Source of the DNA: Qipengyuania mesophila
Lineage (GTDB): Bacteria; Pseudomonadota; Alphaproteobacteria; Sphingomonadales; Sphingomonadaceae
Assembly: GCF_019711655.1 (NCBI RefSeq)
Contig: NZ_JAIGNU010000001.1
Span: forward strand, 839,501 to 903,500
Direction: 5' to 3'
DNA length: 64,000 nt
In this document: positions 17,866 through 25,980 of the stretch, piece after piece
Layout of the letters: each line of letters starts with the position of its first letter
How positions within the stretch are numbered: the first letter of the stretch is position 1
Position numbers and translations under genes: made by a program
Notes under the pieces: model-generated
The model's input: only the letters and a program-made list of their open reading frames with translations
The model's database searches: none
Told to the model about the DNA's origin: nothing

Positions 17866-17879
17866 TGGAGGCCCGAGCC
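17866..17879. repeat. Left attachment repeat (attL) of the island
   Basis: TGGAGGCCCGAGCC, identical to the last 14 bases (including CCA) of the tRNA-Cys gene at 28888-28901, in the same orientation. This is the direct repeat expected when a tyrosine integrase inserts an element at a tRNA 3' end. Confidence 0.8.
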
Positions 17880-18188
17880 TCCCCCAAACCGAAAGTTCGG
17901 AAGCCCCTGAATAGCCAGAGAGAATCACGAAACTAGCGGGTTGAGGCACGGCCCCTCCCCCTCCATCCGCCCCTCCGCCGGTATGGCTAAGGACGAAGGC
18001 CGGGGCTGAACCAGCGCCGCGCCCTATAGGCAGGATCGATGGTCGGGGCAAGCTGAGATGTGTTGAAGCATCGAGAGCGGACCCACCCGACTTATCCCCA
18101 AGCTGATAACGCCTTTCATGCCATCTCAATCTTGATCTGCGTTCCATATTCGTTCTTGATGTATTTATAGACCGGGTGAAGGTTTGAT
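17880..18188. other. Left end of the island, no gene seen
   Basis: 309 bases between attL and the CBASS operon. A small hairpin CCGAA-AG-TTCGG lies at 17888-17899. The last 80 bases turn AT-rich and probably contain the promoter of the CD-NTase gene; no clear -35/-10 pair was chosen. Confidence 0.5.
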
Positions 18189-19073
18189 ATGAGATTTACT
18201 GAAGAACAATTTAAACGCTTCGCAGCACCTCCATCGCAAACGGAACGCGACAAGATGCAGAATGCGGAGAGGGCGATTAAGAACGCTATTGCAGCAAGTG
18301 ACAAATTGAAGGCCCGAAGCGTGCGCGTTTTCGCTCAGGGTTCATATCGCAATCGCGTCAATGTGCGCGCCGATAGCGATGTTGATATCGCGGTGGTCTG
18401 TAGCAACACCTTCTTTTGGGACGGACCTGATGGCTCAACTCGCGAAACCTTCGGCATTGTGCCCGCCACATACGACTTCGAAACTTTCCGGGCAGAGTTG
18501 GGCCAAGCCTTGATAGATTACTTCGGGCAAAGCGCAGTCGATGCTGGGGACAAGGCCTTCGATATAAAGGCCAACACGTATCGAGTTGATGCCGACGCGG
18601 CTCCATTCTTCGATCATCGCAGATACGACGACAGCGGACGATTCTTGGAAGGTGTCGAAATGCGAACCCGAAAGGGGAGGCGAATCATTAATTGGCCCGA
18701 CCAGCATTACGATAATGGCGTGGCGAAGAACGACCGCACCGGAAGATCCTACAAAGGCTGCGTTAGAATTCTCAAGACCCTTCGCTATGCCATGCTCGCT
18801 GACGAAATTCCCTCAGCTGACGGCACCTCAAGCTTCTTGATGGAGTGTCTTATTTGGAATGTGCCGGACCAGTATCTAACCTATGGCTCTTGGTCTCAGT
18901 CTATGCGTGAGGCACTCGCCTACCTTTTCAACAACACTATGACTTACGAAAAGTGCGAGGAGTGGGGGGAGGTTAGTGAACTCAAGTATCTCTTCCGTGG
19001 CTCCCAAGCTTGGACTTGGGAGAGCGCGCATAAATTTCTTTCTGACTGTTGGGACTATGTAGGTTTCGAGTGA
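18189..19073 (+). CDS. CBASS CD-NTase (cGAS/DncV-like nucleotidyltransferase)
   Basis: 294 residues; ATG preceded by GTGAAGG. The nucleotidyltransferase core is plain: Gly51-Ser52 of FAQGSYRNR, the metal-binding pair Asp64/Asp66 in ADSDVDIAVV, and a third acidic site at Asp136 in YRVDADAAPFF. Length and layout fit CBASS cyclic-nucleotide synthases, which make a cyclic di- or trinucleotide when phage infects and so switch on an effector. The downstream overlapping gene encodes a Cap15-type effector, which fixes the assignment. The gene is AT-richer than the chromosome and lies inside the tRNA-Cys island. The clade and nucleotide product cannot be told by eye. Confidence 0.88.
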   Translation: MRFTEEQFKRFAAPPSQTERDKMQNAERAIKNAIAASDKLKARSVRVFAQGSYRNRVNVRADSDVDIAVVCSNTFFWDGPDGSTRETFGIVPATYDFETFRAELGQALIDYFGQSAVDAGDKAFDIKANTYRVDADAAPFFDHRRYDDSGRFLEGVEMRTRKGRRIINWPDQHYDNGVAKNDRTGRSYKGCVRILKTLRYAMLADEIPSADGTSSFLMECLIWNVPDQYLTYGSWSQSMREALAYLFNNTMTYEKCEEWGEVSELKYLFRGSQAWTWESAHKFLSDCWDYVGFE

Positions 19074-19696
19074 TGATGACACGGCCGCAAATAACTGCGT
19101 TTCTGACGTTGTCCGTCACCTTCTGGGTAGGGCTACTGGCGCTCAAAGGAACTCCTTTGAGTTGGGAGATGCTCGCGCCATTCGGAACCGTTGTTGGGGC
19201 CGTATCTGGTGTCATGCTTCTCTTTGACGCGTGGGCATGGAAGCTACCGATCTTTAGAGGTTGGCTTATCAAGCGCCCCTATGTCCACGGAACATGGAAG
19301 GTCGAACTGCAGAGCGACTGGGTGAACCCGGAAACGAACGAAGGTGTTCCAACCATCCATTGCTTCTTAGTCGTGCGACAAACAGCTTCGCAGATAAGCC
19401 TTAGGCTAATTACGGAAGAGTCGAGTTCGGAGACTGTCTCAGCGGGTGTAGAAGCGTGCTCTGATGGAACATTCGAGATAAGCTGCGCCTATCGAAACAA
19501 GCCCAAATCGATGTATCGCTATCGTAGCCAAATCCACTACGGCGCGATGCTTTTAAGCGTGGAAAGCGCAACACCCACACGCCTCGAAGGAGAATATTGG
19601 ACTGACCGAAAAACGACTGGATCAGTCACTCTCACGGATAGGAAATCAAAGACGCCGATGACATTCAACGAAGCGCAGGCGCTCTACCAGTCTTAG
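19073..19696 (+). CDS. cap15: Cap15-type CBASS effector (membrane helices plus beta-barrel sensor)
   Basis: 207 residues. The start ATG at 19073 shares its A with the TGA stop of the CD-NTase gene (TGATG), so translation is coupled. Two membrane helices occupy about residues 8-24 and 33-52. From about residue 68 (RPYVHGTWKVELQSDW) a run of beta strands follows to the end, including SQISLRLITEES, FEISCAYRNK and RLEGEYWTDRKTTGSV. This is the layout of Cap15, whose barrel binds a cyclic dinucleotide and whose membrane part disrupts the inner membrane of infected cells. With the upstream gene it forms a minimal two-gene (type I) CBASS. Confidence 0.85.
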   Translation: MMTRPQITAFLTLSVTFWVGLLALKGTPLSWEMLAPFGTVVGAVSGVMLLFDAWAWKLPIFRGWLIKRPYVHGTWKVELQSDWVNPETNEGVPTIHCFLVVRQTASQISLRLITEESSSETVSAGVEACSDGTFEISCAYRNKPKSMYRYRSQIHYGAMLLSVESATPTRLEGEYWTDRKTTGSVTLTDRKSKTPMTFNEAQALYQS

Positions 19697-19713
19697 TGCG
19701 GCTAGAAACGTGA

Positions 19714-19751
19714 AGAAGCCCCGCCAGTAGGAGATTACCGGCGGGGCTTCT
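19714..19751. terminator. Strong bidirectional hairpin between Cap15 and capsid genes
   Basis: Perfect 12-bp inverted repeat (AGAAGCCCCGCC / GGCGGGGCTTCT) around a 14-base loop, lying between two convergent genes. There is only a short T run (TAGTTT), but the position and stem fit a terminator that separates CBASS cargo from the satellite structural operon. Confidence 0.75.
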
Positions 19752-19779
19752 AGTTTCCCTCTGCATCGATCCTACGGGC

Positions 19780-21000
19780 TTAGACCGGGATGCGGAGGAG
19801 CCGGATAGCGTTCGGGTCGAGAACGCCCCCGCCCACGCGCTTGGTAGCGTAGAAATGGACGAAGGGCTTGTTGGTGAAGGGATCGCGCAGCAGCCGCAGC
19901 GAACTGTAACGATCATTCACCAAATACCCGGCCCGGAAGTCACCGAAGGCAATCGCGATATTGCCAGCCGTCGGCCCCGGCATACCTTCATCGATCTCAA
20001 CCGGGCGGCCCAGCAGGGTGGCCGGTTGGCCAACGATAAGGCTTTCGCGCCAGATCAGATTGCCATCAGCGTCCTTGAGGCGGGTTAGCGCCGCAGCCGT
20101 AAGGCTAGAAAGAACCCAGGTGGCGTTCTGTCTATAAGGAGCGCCCAAGCCATACATGAAGTCGATGAGGGCATCGACCGCAACAGCTTCCTCGACCACT
20201 GTGAGGTTGCCGCCGGGGTGCGTCCCATCGTTCGCGCCGCCGGTGACGTAGGTCAGCAGACCGGCGGGCTGGTTGACCCCCGACCCGGAAAGGAAGGCGA
20301 TGTTTTCCTGCCGGTTGAACTCGATACGAAGTGCATCAACAAGCCACGCACCGATGTCGATCGCAGCATCATCGAGGATGCGCTGCGTTGCAGCCGGGTT
20401 GGCGTAGATTTCGCCAGCCGCGAAGGTGATCGGATCGAAGGTGGGGTTCGAGGTCTGCGGACGGGCCGCAGTCTCGCCTACCCAACCGCTGCCCGGATTG
20501 CCCGACTGCCAGAGAGTGGTGAATGCGCCCACGGAGGTCGTCATAACCTTGGCGAGCTTCCGCATGGGCGAGGTCGTCACCTGCTGCTTGGAAATCTCCC
20601 GGTCCCACTCGATAGGTGCAAGCAAGCCGCCATTCGCGTCGGAGCCGACTGAAAGCGCCGCTTGGATCGCAGCGCGGTCGCCCGCACTCTGAAGCTCGGA
20701 CAGCTTCGCTTCGCCGTCGCCCTTGCGGATGAAGCTGGCGAACGCCTTGGTGTAGTCCGGCTCGACCGGAAGCATGGCGCTGGCACCGGGGGTCGACAAG
20801 ACATTGCGGTCGAGTTGGCCCTGCATCGCATTCATTGCAGTGGACAGGTTATCGACGTGCTCGCGAACATCGTTGATGTTGTCGTCATGCCGCTGGCGAA
20901 GGTCGCCAATCGCGCCGTTGATCTGCGCAAAAAGCTGCTGAGGGGTTTCCTCAGCGCGAACCGCGCCACGCAGGGCGCGAGGTAGGTTGAAATGTTGCAT
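19780..21000 (-). CDS. HK97-family major capsid protein
   Basis: 406 residues; ATG at 21000 with GGAG 7 bases upstream. Residues about 20-75 are a coiled-coil delta-type scaffold segment (LFAQINGAIGDLRQRHDDN). The capsid fold follows: DANGGLLAPIEWDREI, MTTSVGAFTTLWQ, WVGETAARPQ, FAAGEIYANPAATQRILDD, GSGVNQPAGLLTY, then YLVNDRYSSLRLLRDPFTNKP and the final strand AIRLLRIP. Nothing appears truncated. HK97 capsids usually need a protease and portal encoded next door; neither is in the island, so a helper phage would have to supply them. Confidence 0.92.
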   Translation of the reverse strand: MQHFNLPRALRGAVRAEETPQQLFAQINGAIGDLRQRHDDNINDVREHVDNLSTAMNAMQGQLDRNVLSTPGASAMLPVEPDYTKAFASFIRKGDGEAKLSELQSAGDRAAIQAALSVGSDANGGLLAPIEWDREISKQQVTTSPMRKLAKVMTTSVGAFTTLWQSGNPGSGWVGETAARPQTSNPTFDPITFAAGEIYANPAATQRILDDAAIDIGAWLVDALRIEFNRQENIAFLSGSGVNQPAGLLTYVTGGANDGTHPGGNLTVVEEAVAVDALIDFMYGLGAPYRQNATWVLSSLTAAALTRLKDADGNLIWRESLIVGQPATLLGRPVEIDEGMPGPTAGNIAIAFGDFRAGYLVNDRYSSLRLLRDPFTNKPFVHFYATKRVGGGVLDPNAIRLLRIPV

Positions 21001-21208
21001 CGGTAGCTCCGAAAACGAATGTGGTGAGGGGATCGAGGCCGGATGCCTCAACCCGTTTTCGGCAGCGTCGCGTCTTGCCTGATCTCGCGCTCTCCCCGGC
21101 AGCGTCAGAGCTTGGCGGGCAAGGCGTTCGATCTAGGGTGAGGTTCGGTTGTATATAGTTCAAAGAGAAGCAATAAGTCGGAGCCTGAAGCCTATTTACG
21201 GGGGACCA

Positions 21209-22099
21209 ATGGATTACAATTTAGAGCGCAAGTTGCGGTTCAACGCCAAGACTGAAACTGGATTATATCCATGGGCGATCCGAGAGGTTTCTGAAGATGG
21301 AAAGGAAGGCCGGGACAAAATACCATGGACCTTCTCACACTCTTTCGTGGCAACTGAATTATCTCTTCACGAACGGAGCGCAGTGGAGAGCAAATTTGAC
21401 GATGGCGGTTCATGGATACGTGCTGCCCTCGAACCGGAAAGCGTCAGGCGATATGGAAAACCCAAGTATTCGATGTTTGGGACTTCACGGCCCATTGAAG
21501 ACATCTTCTTGGTCATTCGGCCCATCGCCGACAATGCAGAAGCAGATGTTGGAGCACGCGCAGCGAGCGCCTCGGCGTGGCCTAGCAGGACTGATACCGA
21601 TCCGATGTGGGGACAAGAGTTCTCCGATATGATCCAGTTCGACCTAGCTGTTCCTAAGGCTGAATTCGATTTGATCTCCCAGAGGATTGCAGCTGATCAA
21701 ATCGGCGCGGCTCGTTTCGATTGCCACGCACGTGGGTTCTATGCGGAGTGGACGCCTGACATAGACGCGGACGAATACAAGGTACTTTGCTCGGAACAAC
21801 GCGGCCAAGACATTGAGATGCCCGAAGACAGCGACATCGATTTGCCTAGGGTGGGGAAGGTTTGGGATGCCACGTTTTCGATCAGCAAGGCGGTCAAGCC
21901 CCACTCAATAATCGAACGGATGCAAAAGGAAGTCGTATCAGAGGACGAAGTCTATGACTCCGATTGGGGTGGATCTGATTTGCCGGCCCCTACTCCCGAT
22001 CCTCGATGGGTCGCGCCATTTTACAAAGAGCTCAAAGACCTCAAGATGCTTGTCGGAGCAATGATTGTGCTACTGATGCTAATCCTGTTTTTTGCTTGA
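21209..22099 (+). CDS. Tail-anchored protein of unknown function, satellite cargo
   Basis: 296 residues; ATG at 21209 with GGGGGA just upstream. Not recognised. The soluble part (residues 1-270) is acidic and rich in aromatic residues (RKLRFNAKTETGLYPWAIRE, GWIRAALEP-like segment, ARGFYAEWTPDIDADEY). The last 17 residues are a single hydrophobic helix (MLVGAMIVLLMLILFFA), so it should be anchored in the inner membrane with the bulk in the cytoplasm. It is AT-richer than the backbone, stands on the opposite strand to the satellite genes, and overlaps the next gene tail to tail. Such positions in satellites often hold antiphage or helper-interference genes, which is an inference. Confidence 0.7.
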   Translation: MDYNLERKLRFNAKTETGLYPWAIREVSEDGKEGRDKIPWTFSHSFVATELSLHERSAVESKFDDGGSWIRAALEPESVRRYGKPKYSMFGTSRPIEDIFLVIRPIADNAEADVGARAASASAWPSRTDTDPMWGQEFSDMIQFDLAVPKAEFDLISQRIAADQIGAARFDCHARGFYAEWTPDIDADEYKVLCSEQRGQDIEMPEDSDIDLPRVGKVWDATFSISKAVKPHSIIERMQKEVVSEDEVYDSDWGGSDLPAPTPDPRWVAPFYKELKDLKMLVGAMIVLLMLILFFA

Positions 22100-22318
22100 G
22101 GCTGGTTGAGATCCGATCGCGATTATCGGGAGCTTCTTGAGGGATAGGGTGAGCGCCTTGGCCTCCCGTCTCGTATAGCCGGAGCGGGTCAGTGCTTTTT
22201 CGATTTCGCGCGGGGGAAGCGGGGCGCTGAGTTCGTCCAATAGCTCTAGCACCCGGCGGCGGACCTTAAACGGCTCGGCTTGGAGGCGGTCCCCTATCGA
22301 GAGGTTGGGCCGGGTCAT
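22079..22318 (-). CDS. Small unknown satellite protein, HTH-like
   Basis: 79 residues. The middle reads like a small winged-helix (FKVRRRVLELLDELSAPLPP, REIEKALTRSGYTRREAKAL), but no family was recognised. Its start overlaps the stop of the upstream gene by 4 bases and its 3' end overlaps the convergent cargo gene by 21 bases. Lies between the small-terminase and capsid genes; a role in control of late genes is possible but unproven. Confidence 0.55.
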   Translation of the reverse strand: MTRPNLSIGDRLQAEPFKVRRRVLELLDELSAPLPPREIEKALTRSGYTRREAKALTLSLKKLPIIAIGSQPASSKKQD

Positions 22319-22575
22319 TGGATCGTCTCTGCTACAAGGGGCTGACCGGCTTCAATCACATCGAGTGCGGCCCGGAGCCACCCGATCCCCGCATCCTTGT
22401 TGCCGGACATGAGGATGGTCGAAGCGTCCAACGCACCATAGAGCGCGGCGATAGCTACATCTTCGTTGTCTGCGCCCGGTTCGATCCGGCACTTCTCGGC
22501 CAGCGAGAGATGCAGGCCGTGGATCATGGCGATTACCTCCCCGCGCGTGGCGAGGGCTTCGGGTTCAATCATCAT
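22315..22575 (-). CDS. Small unknown satellite protein
   Basis: 86 residues; ATG at 22575 chosen because AGGAG lies 7 bases upstream. The start overlaps the end of the small-terminase gene by 11 bases. The protein is helical (GEVIAMIHGLHLSLAEKCRIE, AIAALYGALDASTILMSGN) without signal peptide or membrane segment. Not recognised. Confidence 0.55.
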   Translation of the reverse strand: MMIEPEALATRGEVIAMIHGLHLSLAEKCRIEPGADNEDVAIAALYGALDASTILMSGNKDAGIGWLRAALDVIEAGQPLVAETIQ

Positions 22576-23074
22576 CGTCAGTCTCCTGTGGCTTGGGGAA
22601 GTTGATGAGGTTGGTGTCGTAGTTTTCGCGGTCGGCTTCATTGGCCTTGTTGTGTGCGCGACGGACAGCGGCTTTCTGGTTGCTCCCGCCTTCCAAGGCG
22701 CGGGTGTGGATGCCGAGTGAGCGGCGCATCGAAAGGATCGAATTGTGCAGCCCGGTCGTCACTTTGACGCGGGGGTTCGGGTAAGCGTTGCCGTGGCTGT
22801 TCACGAGCACGGAGCCTTCCCGCGCGATGGCCTTCTGTTCGTTGTCGAGGGCGATCAGATTGCGGGCGAGCGAGACAAGCAAACGGATGCGATGGCTGGT
22901 CAGTTCGCTCTTGCTGTGTTCTTCGCAAAGCTCGACGAAAACGCGCCGCTCGGCGGCGGTCAGGGTCAGGCCAGCGGGCAAGGTGATTTTCTTCCCACCG
23001 GCCACCATCGCGGCAGCAACTCCGGCTTGACTATCCACGCGAGTGCGACGGGGCTTTTTGGGCTTATCGGTCAT
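22565..23074 (-). CDS. terS: P27-family phage small terminase subunit
   Basis: 169 residues. The C-terminal two thirds have the P27 pattern: a helical core with LTAAERRVFVELCEEHSK and IRLLVSLARNLIALDNEQKA, then the signature EGSVLVNSHGNAYPNPRV followed by the lysine-lacking helix HNSILSMRRSLGIHT. The N-terminus is basic (KPKKPRRTR). TerS recognises the DNA to be packaged. In satellites a private TerS directs the helper's large terminase to satellite DNA. No large subunit gene is present in the island. Overlaps both neighbours (4 and 11 bases). Confidence 0.8.
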   Translation of the reverse strand: MTDKPKKPRRTRVDSQAGVAAAMVAGGKKITLPAGLTLTAAERRVFVELCEEHSKSELTSHRIRLLVSLARNLIALDNEQKAIAREGSVLVNSHGNAYPNPRVKVTTGLHNSILSMRRSLGIHTRALEGGSNQKAAVRRAHNKANEADRENYDTNLINFPKPQETDDDD

Positions 23075-23520
23075 GGTCTTCTCCTCAAAATTCGTGATGT
23101 TTCTGCACCCTTGCGAGTTTCTTCGTGATCGCCGCCGGTCTTGGGGTGGGCCGTGCTTAGACTTCCCTGACCCCCCTCCCGGTCACCGGGCTGGCGCACC
23201 CGATACTTGCGAGCGAGGGGGTTCCAGATGAGGTCCGGGTGGCGGGCTGCGGCCTGACGCAGATTGTGGGGAAGCTCGCGCGCAAAAGCTCGAACCGCCT
23301 CCTCCTTCACCTCATCGCCTCGCAGTCGATGCCACGGTTTCTCCCACCCTGCTGGATCGAGGGGGATGGAGGGGCCAAGGCCTTTCCAGTCCCGCACTGT
23401 CATGCCGGGATGGCGGCGCAGGAAGGCTTCTAGATTGGAGCGATCCGGCTCACCCCTGCCCGCAATGAGGGAAGCGATATGCTCCTCAAAATCAGCAATG
23501 TCGTTCATGGAATGTTCCAC
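23071..23520 (-). CDS. Unknown satellite protein upstream of terS
   Basis: 149 residues from a GTG start with AGGAA 8 bases upstream; an ATG four codons later is the alternative. Not recognised. It contains a basic-aromatic stretch (HPGMTVRDWKGLGPSIPLD, GWEKPWHRLRGDEVKEEAV) and a disordered, Gly/Arg-rich tail. The stop overlaps the terS start by 4 bases, so it is co-translated with terS. Confidence 0.6.
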   Translation of the reverse strand: MEHSMNDIADFEEHIASLIAGRGEPDRSNLEAFLRRHPGMTVRDWKGLGPSIPLDPAGWEKPWHRLRGDEVKEEAVRAFARELPHNLRQAAARHPDLIWNPLARKYRVRQPGDREGGQGSLSTAHPKTGGDHEETRKGAETSRILRRRP

Positions 23521-23541
23521 ATCTCTTTCCTCTGTTTCGGG

Positions 23542-23665
23542 GGCGTTCCCCGTTCCCCGATTAGGGGGGCGTTTCTAATTAGCTCGGCTCTATCCCCTTC
23601 TCCCTTCTCTCCCGTTCTCCTCGCGTAAATTATTTCGGGGGGTATATCGGGGAACGGGGAACGCC
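23542..23665. repeat. Perfect 20-bp inverted repeat with iterons: candidate satellite replication origin
   Basis: GGCGTTCCCCGTTCCCCGAT (23542-23561) and its exact reverse complement (23646-23665) flank 84 bases that include an AT-rich stretch (TAAATTATTT). Each arm contains a tandem GTTCCCC repeat. The element lies directly downstream of the primase-helicase gene. In staphylococcal pathogenicity islands the origin has the same layout, iterons on both sides of an AT-rich region next to the rep gene; the comparison is an inference. A long hairpin regulating the operon is an alternative. Confidence 0.6.
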
Positions 23666-23685
23666 TTCGTGGTAGTCGTTTCCTT

Positions 23686-25980
23686 CTACATTGGAGGCTC
23701 GAAACCCAGCTCCTTCAGTGTCTTAAGTCGATCCTCCAGTTGGCCCCACGTCGCCCCCGGCTCCGGCACGAAGTTGAACACAACCGTCGCCTTCTCTCCG
23801 CGCCGCCCTCCGATCTTGGGCCGCGCATCGCCTTTCCAGATAGTCAGTCCCTCGACCGCCTCCAGTTCATCGATAATCAGGCGCTCTTTTTCGAGGTTCG
23901 CATGGCCCAGATCGATGCCGCGCTTGCCGGCGATCCAAGCGCGAATATCGCTCACGCGGCAGACCGTTGGATCCATGTCCGCGAACTCCTCACCGAAGTC
24001 GCGCGCGAACAATCGCCCTTCCGACTTATTCTCAGCGACAATCGCTCGCTTCGCAGCGGTGGCCGGGGGACGCTCGCCTTTCTTCACGGCATGGTCGCGA
24101 GCAAATTCTTCGGCCCACGCCCGGATGATCCCTAGACCCCCGGCATTGAGCCATGCGTAGAGGTCACCCCAGTCGGCCCGGTCACGAAGCTCCTCCGTCA
24201 CCGTAGGCACGAGCCAGCGCCGATCCTCATCGGGCAGGAACAGCGCCTTCCTTGAGTTCGAACAGGCGGCGATCACCGACCAATTCTTGATCCGGTATGG
24301 TCGCACGTGCTTCTCGTTGATCTCGATTTCATCATCAGTGATGAAATTCTTGAGGTGGTCGTAAACCTTCGCATTTCCGTTCGTGTATATCTCGTTGACG
24401 AATACCAGGAGCCGCCCGTTCGCCCACGAGTTGAACTGGCTCTCGAATGCGTTCTGGCCGGGGAAGGCGACGTTGCCCTCGCCCAATAGGCCGGAGAGGA
24501 TCACGCCCAAGGTCGATTTGCCGACGCCCTGCGTCTTGGAAATCAGGAGCAGCGAATAGTGCATCCGAATGTCCCGGCGCGCGATTAGCGTGGCTATCCA
24601 GCGCATGACCTCGAACCGCTCACCCTCGATAGGGAACAGGTGCTCTAGGTAAGCGAAAAACGGTGCAGGATCGCCAGCGGTCGCCGCGATGGGGGAAGGC
24701 TCATAGGCGTTCCAAACCATCCTCCCGCCATCGGTTAGCGGCCCCGGAGGCCGGTCGGGGCTATATATCCGCGCATCGCAAACGCACTGCGGCTGCTGCG
24801 TGATAAGGCTATAGGTGTCGGGCGTGTCAGAGCGCGGCCTGACGCTATCGTTGAACGGCTTCTTATCCATCGCGCGTGCTGGGTGCGATCGATGGAAAAC
24901 TTGCTGCGTCTCGGTCACGACCGCGATGCTTTCGATGAACGCTTGTCGCAGGACCGGGACGGAGCGCATCCGCCCTTCCCGATCTGGCATTCGAACTAGG
25001 TCAGTCGCTCGATCATAGGAGTGAAGGCAATCCGCATAAGACGGGCCGATGTAATTGCCCTCTTCATCCATTAGGCTAGGCGGTGTCGGATCGCCGCAAT
25101 CGAAGCGCGCCGGGTGATCTTCCCCGAAGCGGAGCATGAAGGTTGGGCAGGTGAAGAAGCGCGAGGCTTGAGCCGCGACGCGCACCCCGCCCCCATCGTT
25201 ATCCGCGACCACGATCACCGTGCTCCAGCCCATCTTTGCGAGGCCTTCCCAATCGGATCGATTGAGCGCCCAGATGCCGCCGATCCAGCCGATGTGGTGG
25301 CCGTATCGCATTTCCTCGAACCACGGGAACGTGTCCGAAGGGATCGCGCCTGCAATCATGCGCTGCATCCGCTTCGCTGCCTTCGCGCCTTCGTGAATGT
25401 AGAGAACGGCTTTGTCCTTCGCGCCGAGGATACCCCAGAACGGCATGACCTCCGGCTCGATCTTGCGCCACTGACCATCGGACCAGCGTGTCCAAGGTAT
25501 GAAGCCCTTGCCCCCGTCCTTCGTTTCGTAACGCTGATGAACCAACACAATCTGGCCCTTGAGGTTGTGACAGATGAAGGTGTTCGGATCGGACATCACG
25601 ACACCGGGCGGATTATCCGGGAGCGCCAGCATCGCAGTAGGCTTCGGCAGGTTCGCCTCGGCAAGCGCCTCGGTTATCTGCTCGGCCAGCTTTTCCTCCG
25701 GCGCTTCGGCCACGCCCCAAGCGGAGATGCCCTTGGCCGAGAACTTGTAGCCGCCGACCGGCTTGGGATAGCCTTCCACTTCACGCGAGATGGACGCGCT
25801 TCCTAGGTTCGTGACCTCTGCACCCGCGTCTCGCAGGAATTTGAGTAGGACGGAAGGCAGCAGCCCGTTGTCGCTCGTTTCCTTCTGAATCGGATCGGCC
25901 GCAAAAGGGGGCTGGCTTCGGTGAGCTGCGCCCTCTGACCCCTCCCCCGGGTCAGGGGGCGTTTCATTCTTACTCGCCAT
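23686..25980 (-). CDS. Toprim primase / SF3 helicase (D5-like) replication protein
   Basis: 764 residues from the ATG at 25980 (GGGGGAG 7-8 bases upstream; a second ATG at 25983 is next to it). Residues about 170-330 hold a Toprim-type region (KAVLYIHEGAKAAKRM, VIVVADNDGGGVRVA). Residues about 460-620 are an SF3 helicase: Walker A SKTQGVGKST, Walker B LLVFVNEIY, sensor 1 SVIAACSNSRKA, and EDRRWLVP. Such proteins start replication at a satellite or phage origin. The first ATGs overlap the upstream gene by 11 bases. Confidence 0.85.
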   Translation of the reverse strand: MASKNETPPDPGEGSEGAAHRSQPPFAADPIQKETSDNGLLPSVLLKFLRDAGAEVTNLGSASISREVEGYPKPVGGYKFSAKGISAWGVAEAPEEKLAEQITEALAEANLPKPTAMLALPDNPPGVVMSDPNTFICHNLKGQIVLVHQRYETKDGGKGFIPWTRWSDGQWRKIEPEVMPFWGILGAKDKAVLYIHEGAKAAKRMQRMIAGAIPSDTFPWFEEMRYGHHIGWIGGIWALNRSDWEGLAKMGWSTVIVVADNDGGGVRVAAQASRFFTCPTFMLRFGEDHPARFDCGDPTPPSLMDEEGNYIGPSYADCLHSYDRATDLVRMPDREGRMRSVPVLRQAFIESIAVVTETQQVFHRSHPARAMDKKPFNDSVRPRSDTPDTYSLITQQPQCVCDARIYSPDRPPGPLTDGGRMVWNAYEPSPIAATAGDPAPFFAYLEHLFPIEGERFEVMRWIATLIARRDIRMHYSLLLISKTQGVGKSTLGVILSGLLGEGNVAFPGQNAFESQFNSWANGRLLVFVNEIYTNGNAKVYDHLKNFITDDEIEINEKHVRPYRIKNWSVIAACSNSRKALFLPDEDRRWLVPTVTEELRDRADWGDLYAWLNAGGLGIIRAWAEEFARDHAVKKGERPPATAAKRAIVAENKSEGRLFARDFGEEFADMDPTVCRVSDIRAWIAGKRGIDLGHANLEKERLIIDELEAVEGLTIWKGDARPKIGGRRGEKATVVFNFVPEPGATWGQLEDRLKTLKELGFEPPM

